A stretch of DNA of 64,000 bases from Pseudomonadota bacterium. GTDB lineage: Bacteria; Pseudomonadota; Gammaproteobacteria; Burkholderiales; Rhodocyclaceae. The notes beneath the pieces were generated by a model, which had not been told where the DNA came from, did no database searches, and worked only from the letters and a program-made list of their open reading frames with translations. The position numbers and the translations under genes were made by a program. Of this stretch, positions 9,251 to 17,819 are shown piece by piece (within the stretch, counting starts at the first letter, position 1; the number at the start of each line of letters is the position of its first letter). The DNA is taken from the NCBI GenBank assembly GCA_018241695.1, contig JAFEDH010000025.1, positions 1 to 64,000 of the forward strand, written 5' to 3'.

Positions 9251-10762
9251 ATGATTCGAAACTCCCTGGCCACCGGTGTGGCATTGCTTACGCTTGCCAC
9301 CAACGCCACGGCGGCAGCGCCGCTGGAATTCTCGAAGCTACCCAAGCTCGGTACCGTGAGCGACCGATACCAGGCCTACAACGTGGAGATGGTCGAGGTC
9401 ACGGGTGGGCGATTCTGGGCGCCCTACGGCGGGCCAGCCAATGAAATGTATCGCCAGCGGGCACCCATCGACCTGACCAACCCGAAACTGATTGCCCTGG
9501 CCAGGAACCTTGGACCCAGCCTCATGCGTGTCAGCGGGACGTGGGCCAACAACACCTATCTGGAAGCCCCCGGCGAAACCCTGGCCACTCCGCCAGAAGG
9601 ATACAAGCAGGTGCTCACACGCCAGCAGTGGAAGAACGTCGTTGCATTCTCCAAGGCTGTCGACGCCCCTATCGTTACCAGCTTCGCTGCGAGCAAGGGC
9701 ACCCGCGGCCCCGATGGTGCGTGGAAGACCGAACAAGCACAGCGTCTCGCTGATCTCACCCAGGAAGCGGGTGGCAGCCTCTACGCGGCCGAGTTCTTCA
9801 ACGAGCCCAACATGCCGGGGGCCGCACAGGCCATGCCGGCACACTATGGCGCGGACAACTACGCAGCGGATTTTCGTATCTTCCATGACTGGGCGCGCAA
9901 GGCCGTCCCCACCATGAAGCTCCTGGGCCCGGGGGGAATCAGTGAAAGTGCGCTGGTTATTCCGATCATTGCTCTGGGCTACGGCATCAGCAGCGAAGAC
10001 ATGATGAAGGCCAACCCCGGCAGCCTGGATGCGGTCAGCTACCATTTCTATGGCTCCGTATCCCAGCGCTGCGAGGCAATGAAGCTTGGCACGGCCGTCA
10101 AGGCCGATGCGCTGACCCCTGCCTGGCTCGATCTCACACTGCGTGATGCCGATCATTACGGCAGCCTGCGTGACAAATACGAACCCGGCAAACCGCTATG
10201 GAATACCGAGACGGCTCAAGCGGCCTGCGGTGGCAGCCCCTGGGCGTCGACCTTCCTCGACAGCTTCCGTTACCTGAACCAGCTCGGCCTGCTCGCCCAA
10301 CATGGTGTGCAGGAGGTCATGCACAACACACTCGCCACCTCGGACTATGCCCTGATTGACGGCGATACCCTGATGCCGCGGCCCAACTACTGGGCAGCCG
10401 TGCTGTGGCGGCGCACGATGGGTACCACCGTGCTGGCTTCTCCGCACTCCCCCTCGCCCGAGTTGCGCCTCTACGCGCAGTGCCTGCGCGGGACACCGGG
10501 CGGCGTGGGACTGCTGGCACTCAATATCGGCCAGTCACCACAGAAACTGGGGGTCGGGTCACGGGCACTCGGCTGGATACTGCGAGGCCAGCCGATCGAT
10601 ACACGGTCAATCACCATCAATGGCCGGACACCGGCATTGGACGACAAGGGTAACCTCACTGGCCTGGACGGTGCTCCGGTACACACCGGCACCCTGCAAA
10701 TACCCGCCGAGTCGATTGCGTTTGTCGCGGTTCGCGACGCAAACAACCCGGCCTGCAGGTAA
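9251..10762 (+). CDS. Secreted glycoside hydrolase, GH79-like (probable beta-glucuronidase)
   Basis: A 503-residue (beta/alpha)8 retaining glycosidase with a signal peptide (hydrophobic about 5-20, cleavage near 'TNATAAA'). The likely acid/base is Glu185 in 'EFFNEPN' and the likely nucleophile Glu320 in 'WNTETA', the clan GH-A arrangement of family 79 (heparanase and bacterial beta-glucuronidase). A C-terminal beta domain follows from about residue 400. Its place between manD and kdgK suggests that it releases glucuronic acid outside the cytoplasm for the importer and enzymes encoded around it. The family call rests on motif shape and context; the natural substrate (glucuronoarabinogalactan, plant glucuronides, others) is unknown. 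Confidence 0.65.
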   Translation: MIRNSLATGVALLTLATNATAAAPLEFSKLPKLGTVSDRYQAYNVEMVEVTGGRFWAPYGGPANEMYRQRAPIDLTNPKLIALARNLGPSLMRVSGTWANNTYLEAPGETLATPPEGYKQVLTRQQWKNVVAFSKAVDAPIVTSFAASKGTRGPDGAWKTEQAQRLADLTQEAGGSLYAAEFFNEPNMPGAAQAMPAHYGADNYAADFRIFHDWARKAVPTMKLLGPGGISESALVIPIIALGYGISSEDMMKANPGSLDAVSYHFYGSVSQRCEAMKLGTAVKADALTPAWLDLTLRDADHYGSLRDKYEPGKPLWNTETAQAACGGSPWASTFLDSFRYLNQLGLLAQHGVQEVMHNTLATSDYALIDGDTLMPRPNYWAAVLWRRTMGTTVLASPHSPSPELRLYAQCLRGTPGGVGLLALNIGQSPQKLGVGSRALGWILRGQPIDTRSITINGRTPALDDKGNLTGLDGAPVHTGTLQIPAESIAFVAVRDANNPACR

Positions 10763-10765
10763 TCG

Positions 10766-11668
10766 GTGGCCCGCATCGTCCTGATCGGTGAGGCGATGCT
10801 GGAGCTCTCCCGCACGCAGGACACCTGGCGGCTGGGCTACGGAGGCGACACGCTGAACACCGCGATCCATCTGGCTCGCGCCGGGCACGATGTCGCCTAT
10901 CTCACCGCGCTGGGCAGCGACCCGCTCAGCGCCGGTCTCAAAGCAGCATGGAAAGCCGAGGGCCTGGACACGGCGCTGGTGCTGAACCACCCGGCACGGA
11001 ACACCGGGTTATATGCAATCAGCACCGATGCACGTGGCGAACGCAGCTTCACCTACTGGCGTAATAGCAGCGCGGCGCGTGAAATGTTCGCCCTTCCTGA
11101 AATGGAGTGGAGCGCAGCCATTGCGGTCGAGGCCGACTTGCTGTGCTTTTCGCTCATTTCACTCGCAATTTTGGCGCCAGCAGACCGCGACAGGATTCTT
11201 GCCCTCGCCAGACAGCTTCGAGCCCGCGGCGGCAAGGTTGCCTTTGACGGCAACTATCGCTCCCGTTTGTGGCATGGCGCCGAAGAAGCAATCGCTGTGC
11301 GCGACGCCGCGATTGCGGTGGTGGATATCGGCCTGCCGACCCTTGAAGACGAGACCGCGCTCTCCGGTGAACCGGATGGCGATTCCGTAGCGCGTCACTG
11401 GACGGCATGTGGCTGCGACGAAGTCATCGTCAAACTTGGCGCCAGTGGATGCAGTCTGACAGACGGGACCGTATTGCCGCCACCAGCCACTCTTTCGCCG
11501 GTCGACACCAGCGGTGCCGGAGATGCGTTCAACGGTGGCTATCTGGCCGCGCGGATGCGGGGAGCAACCATCCAGGATGCGGCACTTGCCGGACATCGGC
11601 TGGCTGGCTGGTGTGTGATGCGCAGAGGCGCGATTCCACCCCGTGATGCCGACGCTCCCTATGCCTGA
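10766..11668 (+). CDS. kdgK: 2-keto-3-deoxygluconate kinase (PfkB family)
   Basis: Phosphorylates 2-keto-3-deoxygluconate to KDPG with ATP. The 300-residue ribokinase-fold protein has the PfkB signature 'DTSGAGDAFNGGYLAARM' with catalytic Asp253 and a typical N-terminal 'GEAMLELS' and 'GGDTLNTA'. The start is GTG at 10766, 3 bp after the stop of the glycosidase gene, so manD, the glycosidase and kdgK form one operon. Its last 10 bp overlap the 3' end of the convergent transporter gene. Context favours KDG over other PfkB substrates. Confidence 0.88.
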   Translation: MARIVLIGEAMLELSRTQDTWRLGYGGDTLNTAIHLARAGHDVAYLTALGSDPLSAGLKAAWKAEGLDTALVLNHPARNTGLYAISTDARGERSFTYWRNSSAAREMFALPEMEWSAAIAVEADLLCFSLISLAILAPADRDRILALARQLRARGGKVAFDGNYRSRLWHGAEEAIAVRDAAIAVVDIGLPTLEDETALSGEPDGDSVARHWTACGCDEVIVKLGASGCSLTDGTVLPPPATLSPVDTSGAGDAFNGGYLAARMRGATIQDAALAGHRLAGWCVMRRGAIPPRDADAPYA

Positions 11669-12900
11669 TGAGGGCGATCCCGCATCACACTCCAAAGCAC
11701 CAGCGCCCCGACGATATCGAGCACACCGAGCGCCACGAAAAGCGGGTTGTAGCCATAGAGATCCGCGCTCTGACCGATCAGCAGGGTGAACAACATGCCG
11801 CCGATCCAGGCGATGGTGCCCACCATGCCGCTGGCGGTGCCCACCGTTCGGGTATCAAAGACATCGGCACAAAGCGTCAGCAGCGCACCACTGAGCATCT
11901 GGTGCGCGAAGCCACCCACACAGAACAGGGCAATGGCCAGCCCTGGTGATTCCGCAAGCCCGATGCAGGCCGGACCGATCATGCACAGCGCACCGATTGT
12001 CATCGTGATCTTGCGGCTGATCAGCAAATTTCTACCACGCCGCATCAGCCACGGCGGCAACAACCCTGCCGCCAGGCTGCCAAGATCGGCAGCAAGAAAC
12101 GGCAGCCAGGCCCAGAGCGCGATACTCTTCAGGTCGAGCTTCCACACTGCCGCCAGATAAAGCGGTATGAAGAAATTGAATGTCTGCCATGCCGGCTCGG
12201 CCAGGAACCGGGGAATGGCGATTGCCCAGAAACTGCGTGACCGGAGAACCTCCCTCCGGGTTGCGGGCTTTTCATCAATATCTTCCTTTTCCCCGCTATT
12301 GATATAGGCGCGTTCGACAGCACCAAGACTGCCATGTTCGGCGGGCAGGCGATAAGCCCACCACCAGAGCACCACCCACACCAGGCTCAACGCGCCCGTC
12401 ACCACGAATGCCGATTGCCATCCCCAGGACAAAATGCAGAAAGTCACCAGCGGTGGCGCCAGAATACTGCCAAAACTGGTACCCATCTGGAATGCGCTGG
12501 TGGCGAGCGGCCGCTCCCTGGGCGGAAACCATTCGGAAACCACCTTTGATCCGCCCGGGATGGCTGCCGCCTCCGAAGCACCGAGCAGTCCGCGAAACAG
12601 TGCCAGACTCCATGTGCCGGAGGCAAAGGCATGGGCCATATTGGCCAGTGCCCAGCCCAGTGCAAAGATTGCGAAGCCAATCCGGGTGCCGAGTGCATCC
12701 AGTACCGCGCCGGCTACCGTCTGCATCACTGTGTAGCTGCTCTGGAATGCCAGGACCACCCAGCTGTAGTCCGCGGTGCTCATCGAGAACTCGGCCTTCA
12801 GCGTGGGCGCTGCTACCGATAGCGTGGAGCGCGCCAGATAGTTGAGTATGGTACCCAGCGTCACCAGCGCGATGATCCACCAGCGCAACCTGCCTTTCAT
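11659..12900 (-). CDS. MFS hexuronate transporter (ExuT-like, ACS family)
   Basis: A 413-residue 12-helix major facilitator of the anion:cation symporter family, which imports hexuronates such as glucuronate with protons. Evident features are 'LGTILNYLARSTLSVAAPTLK' in TM1, where ExuT relatives carry a conserved N-Y-x-x-R, and the loop 'GSKVVSEWFPPRERPLATS'. The middle cytoplasmic loop lies near 190-215. It overlaps the 3' end of kdgK by 10 bp on the opposite strand. Uptake of free glucuronate would complete the island; gluconate- or glucarate-type substrates are possible for the family. Confidence 0.82.
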   Translation of the reverse strand: MKGRLRWWIIALVTLGTILNYLARSTLSVAAPTLKAEFSMSTADYSWVVLAFQSSYTVMQTVAGAVLDALGTRIGFAIFALGWALANMAHAFASGTWSLALFRGLLGASEAAAIPGGSKVVSEWFPPRERPLATSAFQMGTSFGSILAPPLVTFCILSWGWQSAFVVTGALSLVWVVLWWWAYRLPAEHGSLGAVERAYINSGEKEDIDEKPATRREVLRSRSFWAIAIPRFLAEPAWQTFNFFIPLYLAAVWKLDLKSIALWAWLPFLAADLGSLAAGLLPPWLMRRGRNLLISRKITMTIGALCMIGPACIGLAESPGLAIALFCVGGFAHQMLSGALLTLCADVFDTRTVGTASGMVGTIAWIGGMLFTLLIGQSADLYGYNPLFVALGVLDIVGALVLWSVMRDRPHQA

Positions 12901-12923
12901 GAGCCGTATCCTTGATCCGGTTC

Positions 12924-12938
12924 ATTGGGAAAACCAAT
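12924..12938. promoter_or_regulatory. Inverted repeat upstream of ExuT-like gene, possible GntR-type operator
   Basis: ATTGG-GAAAA-CCAAT lies 24-38 bp before the transporter start. It resembles the ExuR/UxuR operator core of enteric bacteria (TTGG..CCAA) but with a 5-base rather than 4-base centre. No GntR gene is in the window, so this is only suggestive. Confidence 0.3.
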
Positions 12939-13269
12939 CACTTCCCCTGAATGGGGGATCGGATGGGGGGGAGAACCATCCCCCTCACCATCCCTGATCC
13001 TGCCCGCTGAAGCTTCAATCGGCATGACTCAAATCCTGAAAATTGCAGGTTCCGTGCATCTGGGTATTGAACATGCTCAGAATCACCCGGCGATTTCAGC
13101 CTCGGCGACCTGTCATGGCGCAGGAAAGATGGACCCCGGGCCAGCATCAAGGATGCCTGTGTGCCAGGGCAAGGATACAATGCGTATCGGTATCGAAGAC
13201 AAACACCGGATAGACTGAATCAGCTGCAGGCCAGACAGAACCAGCCAGTCATAAGGTTTCCAGAGTCAC
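12939..13269. other. Intergenic stretch before the HIT gene
   Basis: Apart from the inverted repeat just before it, I see no gene here. A CCCC(TGAAT)GGGG dyad near 12953-12966 with no T-run is not a convincing terminator. Short open frames on both strands lack ribosome binding sites and recognisable motifs. No clear -35/-10 pair for the HIT gene is visible. Confidence 0.5.
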
Positions 13270-13695
13270 ATGAGCTACGACCAGAACAACATCTTCGCCC
13301 GAATTCTCCGTCACGAACTGCCCTGTATCAACGTCTATGAAGATGCCGATACACTGGCCTTCATGGATATCATGCCCCAGGCGGAAGGGCATGCCCTGGT
13401 GATCACCAAGGAACCCGCCGCCACCCTTATGGAGATCACCCCGAAAGGGGCGGCAGCCGTAATTCGCAGTACGCAAATCGTAGCCAGGGCAGTTCAGACT
13501 GCCCTCGGATCTCAAGGCATCATGATCTTCCAATTGAACGGTAGTGCAGCGGGACAGACCGTACCCCATCTGCACTTCCACATCATTCCACGCAGTGGAG
13601 GTGACATGCTCCTTAAGCACGCCGCAGAAAAAGCTGATGAGAAACAGCTCGAAGCCCTGGCGATTCGCATCCGGAATGCATTGGCCGATGGCTGA
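13270..13695 (+). CDS. HIT family nucleotide-binding hydrolase
   Basis: A 141-residue histidine-triad protein; members hydrolyse nucleoside phosphoramidates or dinucleoside polyphosphates, forming a covalent nucleotidyl-His intermediate. The signature 'HLHFHIIP' (His100, His102, His104) is intact, the N-terminal 'IFARILRHELPCINVYED' is typical of the Hint/HIT branch, and 'GQTVPHLHFH' contains the conserved Gly-Gln. It is cytoplasmic. The gene is isolated between two noncoding stretches, and no functional link with tonB downstream is apparent. Confidence 0.9.
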   Translation: MSYDQNNIFARILRHELPCINVYEDADTLAFMDIMPQAEGHALVITKEPAATLMEITPKGAAAVIRSTQIVARAVQTALGSQGIMIFQLNGSAAGQTVPHLHFHIIPRSGGDMLLKHAAEKADEKQLEALAIRIRNALADG

Positions 13696-14026
13696 ACCGG
13701 ACGAGAGTTTCACCAGCGCCGCTCCCTCACCCGATCACTCAAGCCTGGGAGTTGCTGACAACCGATTGAAAAGTTTATACCTCATTTAATTCTGTGCTAC
13801 CTTTACAAACGTAGGCCCGTACCCGTCAGTATCATTTCATGGCAACACGAAGCTATCGTCGGATATGGAACGTAAAAAATACGCATGAATCAATCGTTCT
13901 AACTTATAATTATTTTTGACTGGAACTCACGGATTTCCGACTCCCTAAATGAAGGCGGTTCCGCGATTGCCAGCGCAGCAAATTGAACGTAGCTAAACGC
14001 TGCTATCAGTTTTTCGAGGAGATGGG
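13696..14026. other. AT-rich intergenic region upstream of tonB
   Basis: No gene is visible. The stretch from about 13765 to 13920 is much more AT-rich than the surroundings and contains a perfect TATAAT at 13905-13910, without a good -35. I searched it for a Fur-box-like GATAAT array and did not find one. GAGGAG shortly before 14027 is the tonB ribosome binding site. The tonB cluster promoter probably lies here. Confidence 0.4.
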
Positions 14027-14644
14027 ATGTATTTTCAACCCCCTAATAGCGGGCGGAGACGTGCCACCAGCGTGACTCTCGTAATCGGGTTCCACGTCAT
14101 CGTAGGCTATTTCATTGCTCAGGGTTTGACCCATAAGATGAGCGGCGCAGGCCCCGAGGCATTTGATGTCAACATCCTTGAAGAGGCCAAAAAACCCCCA
14201 CCCGACAAACCGCCACCGCCACCACCAAAGACAGCGCCGCTTCCTCCTCCGGTGATTCCGCCGGTAGAGGTTCCGATTCCTGTGTCTACCCAGTCTGCAA
14301 GCGGGCCGACCATTACCGTTAGTCACGATACCAAGCCTGTGGAGGCGCCACCACCTGTGGTGCGTGTGCCGCCGGTAGTGTCTGCAGGCTCTTGCTCAAA
14401 GCCCGAGTATCCGGCTGCGTCGAAGCGACTGGAAGAACAGGGCACGGTGACACTGGCCTTCCTGATTGATGTCGATGGCTCCATCCTTCAGAGCAAGGTT
14501 GAGAATTCGAGCGGTTATGAGCGTCTCGACCAGGCTGCCCTTGAAGGTCTCAAACGTTGTAAATTCAAGCCGGGTACTGTCGATGGCAAGCCTGAGCAAT
14601 CCTGGCATCGTATGAAGTACACCTGGAAACTCCAGGGCCTCTGA
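14027..14644 (+). CDS. tonB: Energy transducer TonB
   Basis: Transmits proton-motive force from the ExbB/ExbD motor to outer-membrane TonB-dependent receptors. The 205-residue protein has an N-terminal anchor helix (about 15-34), a periplasmic proline-rich spacer (about 55-85, with Lys-Pro and Pro runs) and a C-terminal TonB domain (about 120-205: 'KPEYPAASKRLEEQGTV...'). Two cysteines flank that domain ('GSCSKPEYP' and 'LKRCKFKPG') and may form a disulfide. It is first in the run tonB-exbB-exbD-exbD-TPR. Confidence 0.92.
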   Translation: MYFQPPNSGRRRATSVTLVIGFHVIVGYFIAQGLTHKMSGAGPEAFDVNILEEAKKPPPDKPPPPPPKTAPLPPPVIPPVEVPIPVSTQSASGPTITVSHDTKPVEAPPPVVRVPPVVSAGSCSKPEYPAASKRLEEQGTVTLAFLIDVDGSILQSKVENSSGYERLDQAALEGLKRCKFKPGTVDGKPEQSWHRMKYTWKLQGL

Positions 14645-14693
14645 AAACCGGATTCCGTTTTTTACCTAGCATCAAGTCTGAGGAGACTGTTCC

Positions 14694-15557
14694 ATGACTA
14701 AGCGTTTCACCTCCCTCATCGCAGCGGTCCTGATCGCCGGCGCATCCCTGCCCTTTGCTCAGTCTGTACTGGCCGAGGAACCCGCTGCAGCACCCGCCGC
14801 AGCAGCTGCACCCGCCGCAGATGCCGCCCCTGCTGCCGCTGCACCCGCCGCTGAAGCCCCTCCCCCTGCTGCCAAGGAACCTGCAGCCCATGCCGACAAT
14901 CCCTACGGCCTCGGTGCCCTGTGGGATCAAGGTGACTTTGTGGCGAGGTTCGTCCTGCTCACCCTGCTCGTCATGTCCATGGGTACCTGGTACATCGGTA
15001 TCGCCAAATACATTGAGCAGGCCAAGCTGATGAAGCAGGGCACCGCTGCCAATGACACCTTCTGGAAAGCCAGTTCTTTGCAGGTAGGGACTCGCGAACT
15101 GTCTGAGGACAGTGCCTTCCGCTACATTGCCGAGCATGGTATGAAAGCGGTCGAGCATCACGAAGGCACCATGGTTGATCAAATCGATCTGAACGCATGG
15201 GTTACCCTCTCCGTCGAGCGGGCGGTCGAAGGAGTTCAGAACCGTTTGACGACTGGCATGACCTTCCTCGCCACCGTCGGCTCCAACTCTCCCTTCGTTG
15301 GTCTGTTTGGTACTGTCTGGGGCATCTATCACGCCCTCACCGCGATCGGTGTTGCCGGCCAGGCATCCATCGACAAGGTGGCCGGCCCCGTGGGTGAAGC
15401 GCTGATCATGACTGCCATCGGTCTGGCTGTCGCCGTGCCCGCTGTTTTCCTTTACAACTGGCTGATTCGCCGTAACAAGGTTGCCATGGACACCGTCAAG
15501 ACTTTCGGTGCTGACCTGCACCATGTCCTGATCAGCGGCGGCAAGAAAGGTAAGTAA
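14694..15557 (+). CDS. exbB: ExbB-type MotA/TolQ/ExbB proton channel protein
   Basis: Forms the pentameric inner-membrane proton channel of the Ton motor. The 287-residue protein starts with a signal-like helix ending near 'SVLAEE', followed by a low-complexity Ala/Pro segment (about 27-65), then the three-helix ExbB core: TM1 about 85-105, and TM2/TM3 from about 200 onwards with 'VGSNSPFVGLFGTVWGIYHAL' as the family signature. The ribosome binding site GAGGAG lies before the ATG. It is followed after 5 bp by exbD. The N-terminal extension is typical of a subset of long ExbB proteins. Confidence 0.92.
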   Translation: MTKRFTSLIAAVLIAGASLPFAQSVLAEEPAAAPAAAAAPAADAAPAAAAPAAEAPPPAAKEPAAHADNPYGLGALWDQGDFVARFVLLTLLVMSMGTWYIGIAKYIEQAKLMKQGTAANDTFWKASSLQVGTRELSEDSAFRYIAEHGMKAVEHHEGTMVDQIDLNAWVTLSVERAVEGVQNRLTTGMTFLATVGSNSPFVGLFGTVWGIYHALTAIGVAGQASIDKVAGPVGEALIMTAIGLAVAVPAVFLYNWLIRRNKVAMDTVKTFGADLHHVLISGGKKGK

Positions 15558-15562
15558 TCAAA

Positions 15563-15985
15563 ATGGGATCGAGCGTCGCTTCCGAAAATGATGACGAAAT
15601 GGTCACGGCCATCAACACCACGCCGCTGGTCGACGTGATGCTGGTGCTGCTGATCATTTTCCTGATCACCATTCCTGTCGTGACCCAGACCATCCAGGTT
15701 CAACTGCCGAACGAGCGCAATATTCCAACGCAGACCAAGCCTGAGAATGTGGTGATTGGCGTGGATCGCGATGCCAACATTTACTGGAACACCCTCAAGG
15801 TGACCCCTGCCACTCTCCTGGATAAGCTCAAGGAGGTGGCAGTCAAGGTGCCACAGCCGGAAGTACATATCCGGGGAGATCGCGAGGGTCAGTATGAGGG
15901 TGTGGGTCAGGTCATTGTTGCCTGCCAGCGTGCCGGCATCGTCAAGATCGGTTTCATTACCGAGCCGATCAATACCGGCGGCTGA
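15563..15985 (+). CDS. exbD: ExbD-type biopolymer transport protein (copy 1)
   Basis: Single-span inner-membrane partner of ExbB. The 140-residue protein has a short cytoplasmic N-terminus, 'INTTPLVDVMLVLLIIFLITIP' with the proton-relaying Asp in the helix start (PLVDVMLVLL), and a periplasmic domain ending 'VKIGFITEP'. It is clearly paralogous to the next gene but diverged, so both probably have distinct roles. Confidence 0.92.
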   Translation: MGSSVASENDDEMVTAINTTPLVDVMLVLLIIFLITIPVVTQTIQVQLPNERNIPTQTKPENVVIGVDRDANIYWNTLKVTPATLLDKLKEVAVKVPQPEVHIRGDREGQYEGVGQVIVACQRAGIVKIGFITEPINTGG

Positions 15986-16005
15986 ATGAAGGAAAGGACC
16001 CCGTC

Positions 16006-16431
16006 ATGGGCGCAAATATAAAAACCGGAGGCTCAAAAGAGCCAGAAGTGATTCTTGACGTCAACACCACTCCGCTGATTGATGTGATGCTGGTGTTGCT
16101 GATCATGCTGATCATCACCATTCCGATTCAGACACACGCGGTGAAGATCAACATGCCGGTCAACACACCACCGAAATCGGACGTGAAGCCTGAAGTTGTC
16201 AAACTCAACATCACGGCTGACGGTACCATTCTCTGGAATGACACCGTGATTCCGGATCGGGCAACTCTGGAGTACGATTTTCAGCAGATCCTGACCATGG
16301 AGAATGTGCCGGAAATCCATCTGCGTCCGGACCGCCATGCAAAATATAAGATCGTTGCCATGGTCATGGCCACCGCCCAGCGTCTGGGTGTGACCAAGAT
16401 CGGCATCGTGGGCAGCGAGCAGTTCATGTAA
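16006..16431 (+). CDS. exbD: ExbD-type biopolymer transport protein (copy 2)
   Basis: Second ExbD, 141 residues, with the same plan: 'NTTPLIDVMLVLLIMLIIT' carries the conserved Asp, and the periplasmic domain ends 'VTKIGIVGSEQFM'. GGAAAGGA lies upstream as a ribosome binding site. Double exbD sets with one exbB occur in several proteobacteria (for example Xanthomonas), where the second copy can be specific to certain substrates. A hairpin terminator follows. Confidence 0.92.
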   Translation: MGANIKTGGSKEPEVILDVNTTPLIDVMLVLLIMLIITIPIQTHAVKINMPVNTPPKSDVKPEVVKLNITADGTILWNDTVIPDRATLEYDFQQILTMENVPEIHLRPDRHAKYKIVAMVMATAQRLGVTKIGIVGSEQFM

Positions 16432-16460
16432 GGGCTGCCCCGGAGCGATTCAGCATCTCA

Positions 16461-16495
16461 CAGCCCGACGGCGATTCCATCCCGTCGGGCTGTTT
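16461..16495 (+). terminator. Hairpin terminator after second exbD
   Basis: CAGCCCGACGG at 16461-16471 pairs perfectly with CCGTCGGGCTG at 16482-16492 around a 10-base loop and is followed by a short T run. It separates exbD from the TPR gene, so the latter may be read at lower level or by read-through. Confidence 0.75.
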
Positions 16496-16517
16496 CATAT
16501 TCAGCCAAGGATCCATC

Positions 16518-17735
16518 ATGAAACCCAGCAAACTCATACTCCTGTTCGCAACCATTGGCCTGACAGCCCACTCTGCCCTTACCTTTGCGGCCGATACCCT
16601 CCGGCCGGATGTACAAAAAGCCTTGTTTGCCGCACAGGAACTGCTCAAGGCACAAAAGCCAGCAGATGCCATGGCAAAGATCAAGGAAGCGGAAGCCATT
16701 CCTGATCGTACTGATTTTGAAAACTACACTATTGCCCAACTGCTCGGCCCGGCTGCCGCTGCTCTCGGTGACAATCTCCAGGCCGCCACTGCCTTCGACA
16801 CCATGCTCAACTCGGGCCGTGCTGCCCCTGGTGACAGACTCAAGCTGATGCAATACGCAGGGATTTCCTTCTACAAGGCACAGCATTACCCTGAAGCCGC
16901 GAAATGGCTTACGGCCTTTTTCAAGGAAGGGGGCAAAGACGTTCAATTACGAACCGTGCTGGGCCAAAGCCTGTTCATGATGGGCGATTTTGCAACCAGC
17001 GCCAAGGAAATGGGAGCATCGGTTGATGCTGATATCGCTGCTGGCCAAAAACCCGACAAATCCCAGATTCAGATTCTCGCCAATTGCTATCTGAAGCAAA
17101 AAGATATGTCGGGATACGCTGCCACTCTCGAAAAGCTGATCACCTACTACCCCACCAAAGAGGGCTGGGCCGACCTGATCAACCAGATCGCATCCAAAAC
17201 CACCTTCGCATCCAATCTGCGCCTTGATGCCGGGCGTCTGCGACTTGCGACTGACAACGTGCGCGGCCCCGGCGATTATATGGAACTGGGTATGGAAGCC
17301 CTTGAGGTCTACCCTGCTGAGGCCCAGAAGATCCTGAATGAGGGCTTTGCAAAAGGAGTTCTGGGAACTGGCCCTGACGCCAAGCGTCAGACCGAACTGC
17401 GCGACAAAGCCGCCAAAAATGCCGCTACCGATGCCAAATCCCTGGCCAGCGATGAAAAGAAAGCTACTGCGGCGAAAAATGGCGACCCTGCTGTTGCTGT
17501 TGGCTTCAACTTCGTCACCCAGGGCAAGCTCGACAAAGGAATCGCCCTCATGGAACAAGGCTTGCAGAAGGGTGGCCTGAAGCATCCGGATGAAGCCAAG
17601 CTTCATCTGGGAGTTGCCTATCAATATGCAGGCAAAAAAGATAAGGCGCTCGAAACCTTCAAAACGGTACAAGGTGCTGACGGTGCCGCCGATCTGGCCC
17701 GGCTCTGGACAATCCTTCTCACACAGCAACAATAG
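16518..17735 (+). CDS. Periplasmic TPR-repeat protein of the Ton cluster
   Basis: A 405-residue protein with a cleavable signal peptide (hydrophobic 5-20, ending 'TFAAD') and helical tetratricopeptide-like repeats throughout; the best seen are 'AMAKIKEAEAIPDRTDFENYT' (about 50-70), 'QYAGISFYKAQHYPEAAKWL' (about 112-131) and 'HLGVAYQYAGKKDKALETF' near the C-terminus. It lies 86 bp after the second exbD, across a terminator. TPR proteins of this type recur beside tonB-exbB-exbD clusters and are thought to associate with the Ton complex. Its exact function is unknown. Confidence 0.8.
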   Translation: MKPSKLILLFATIGLTAHSALTFAADTLRPDVQKALFAAQELLKAQKPADAMAKIKEAEAIPDRTDFENYTIAQLLGPAAAALGDNLQAATAFDTMLNSGRAAPGDRLKLMQYAGISFYKAQHYPEAAKWLTAFFKEGGKDVQLRTVLGQSLFMMGDFATSAKEMGASVDADIAAGQKPDKSQIQILANCYLKQKDMSGYAATLEKLITYYPTKEGWADLINQIASKTTFASNLRLDAGRLRLATDNVRGPGDYMELGMEALEVYPAEAQKILNEGFAKGVLGTGPDAKRQTELRDKAAKNAATDAKSLASDEKKATAAKNGDPAVAVGFNFVTQGKLDKGIALMEQGLQKGGLKHPDEAKLHLGVAYQYAGKKDKALETFKTVQGADGAADLARLWTILLTQQQ

Positions 17736-17819
17736 CCGCCCATCATTTTCAATGAATGACACATAGGCTGCCGTCCCTGGTACGGCAGTTCCTCCCCACT
17801 AGACTTCCCTATCGACCCC

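Noticed and set aside
13696..14026. Fur box upstream of tonB
   Set aside because: The region is AT-rich but I could not find a GATAAT-type repeat matching a Fur site well enough to claim it.
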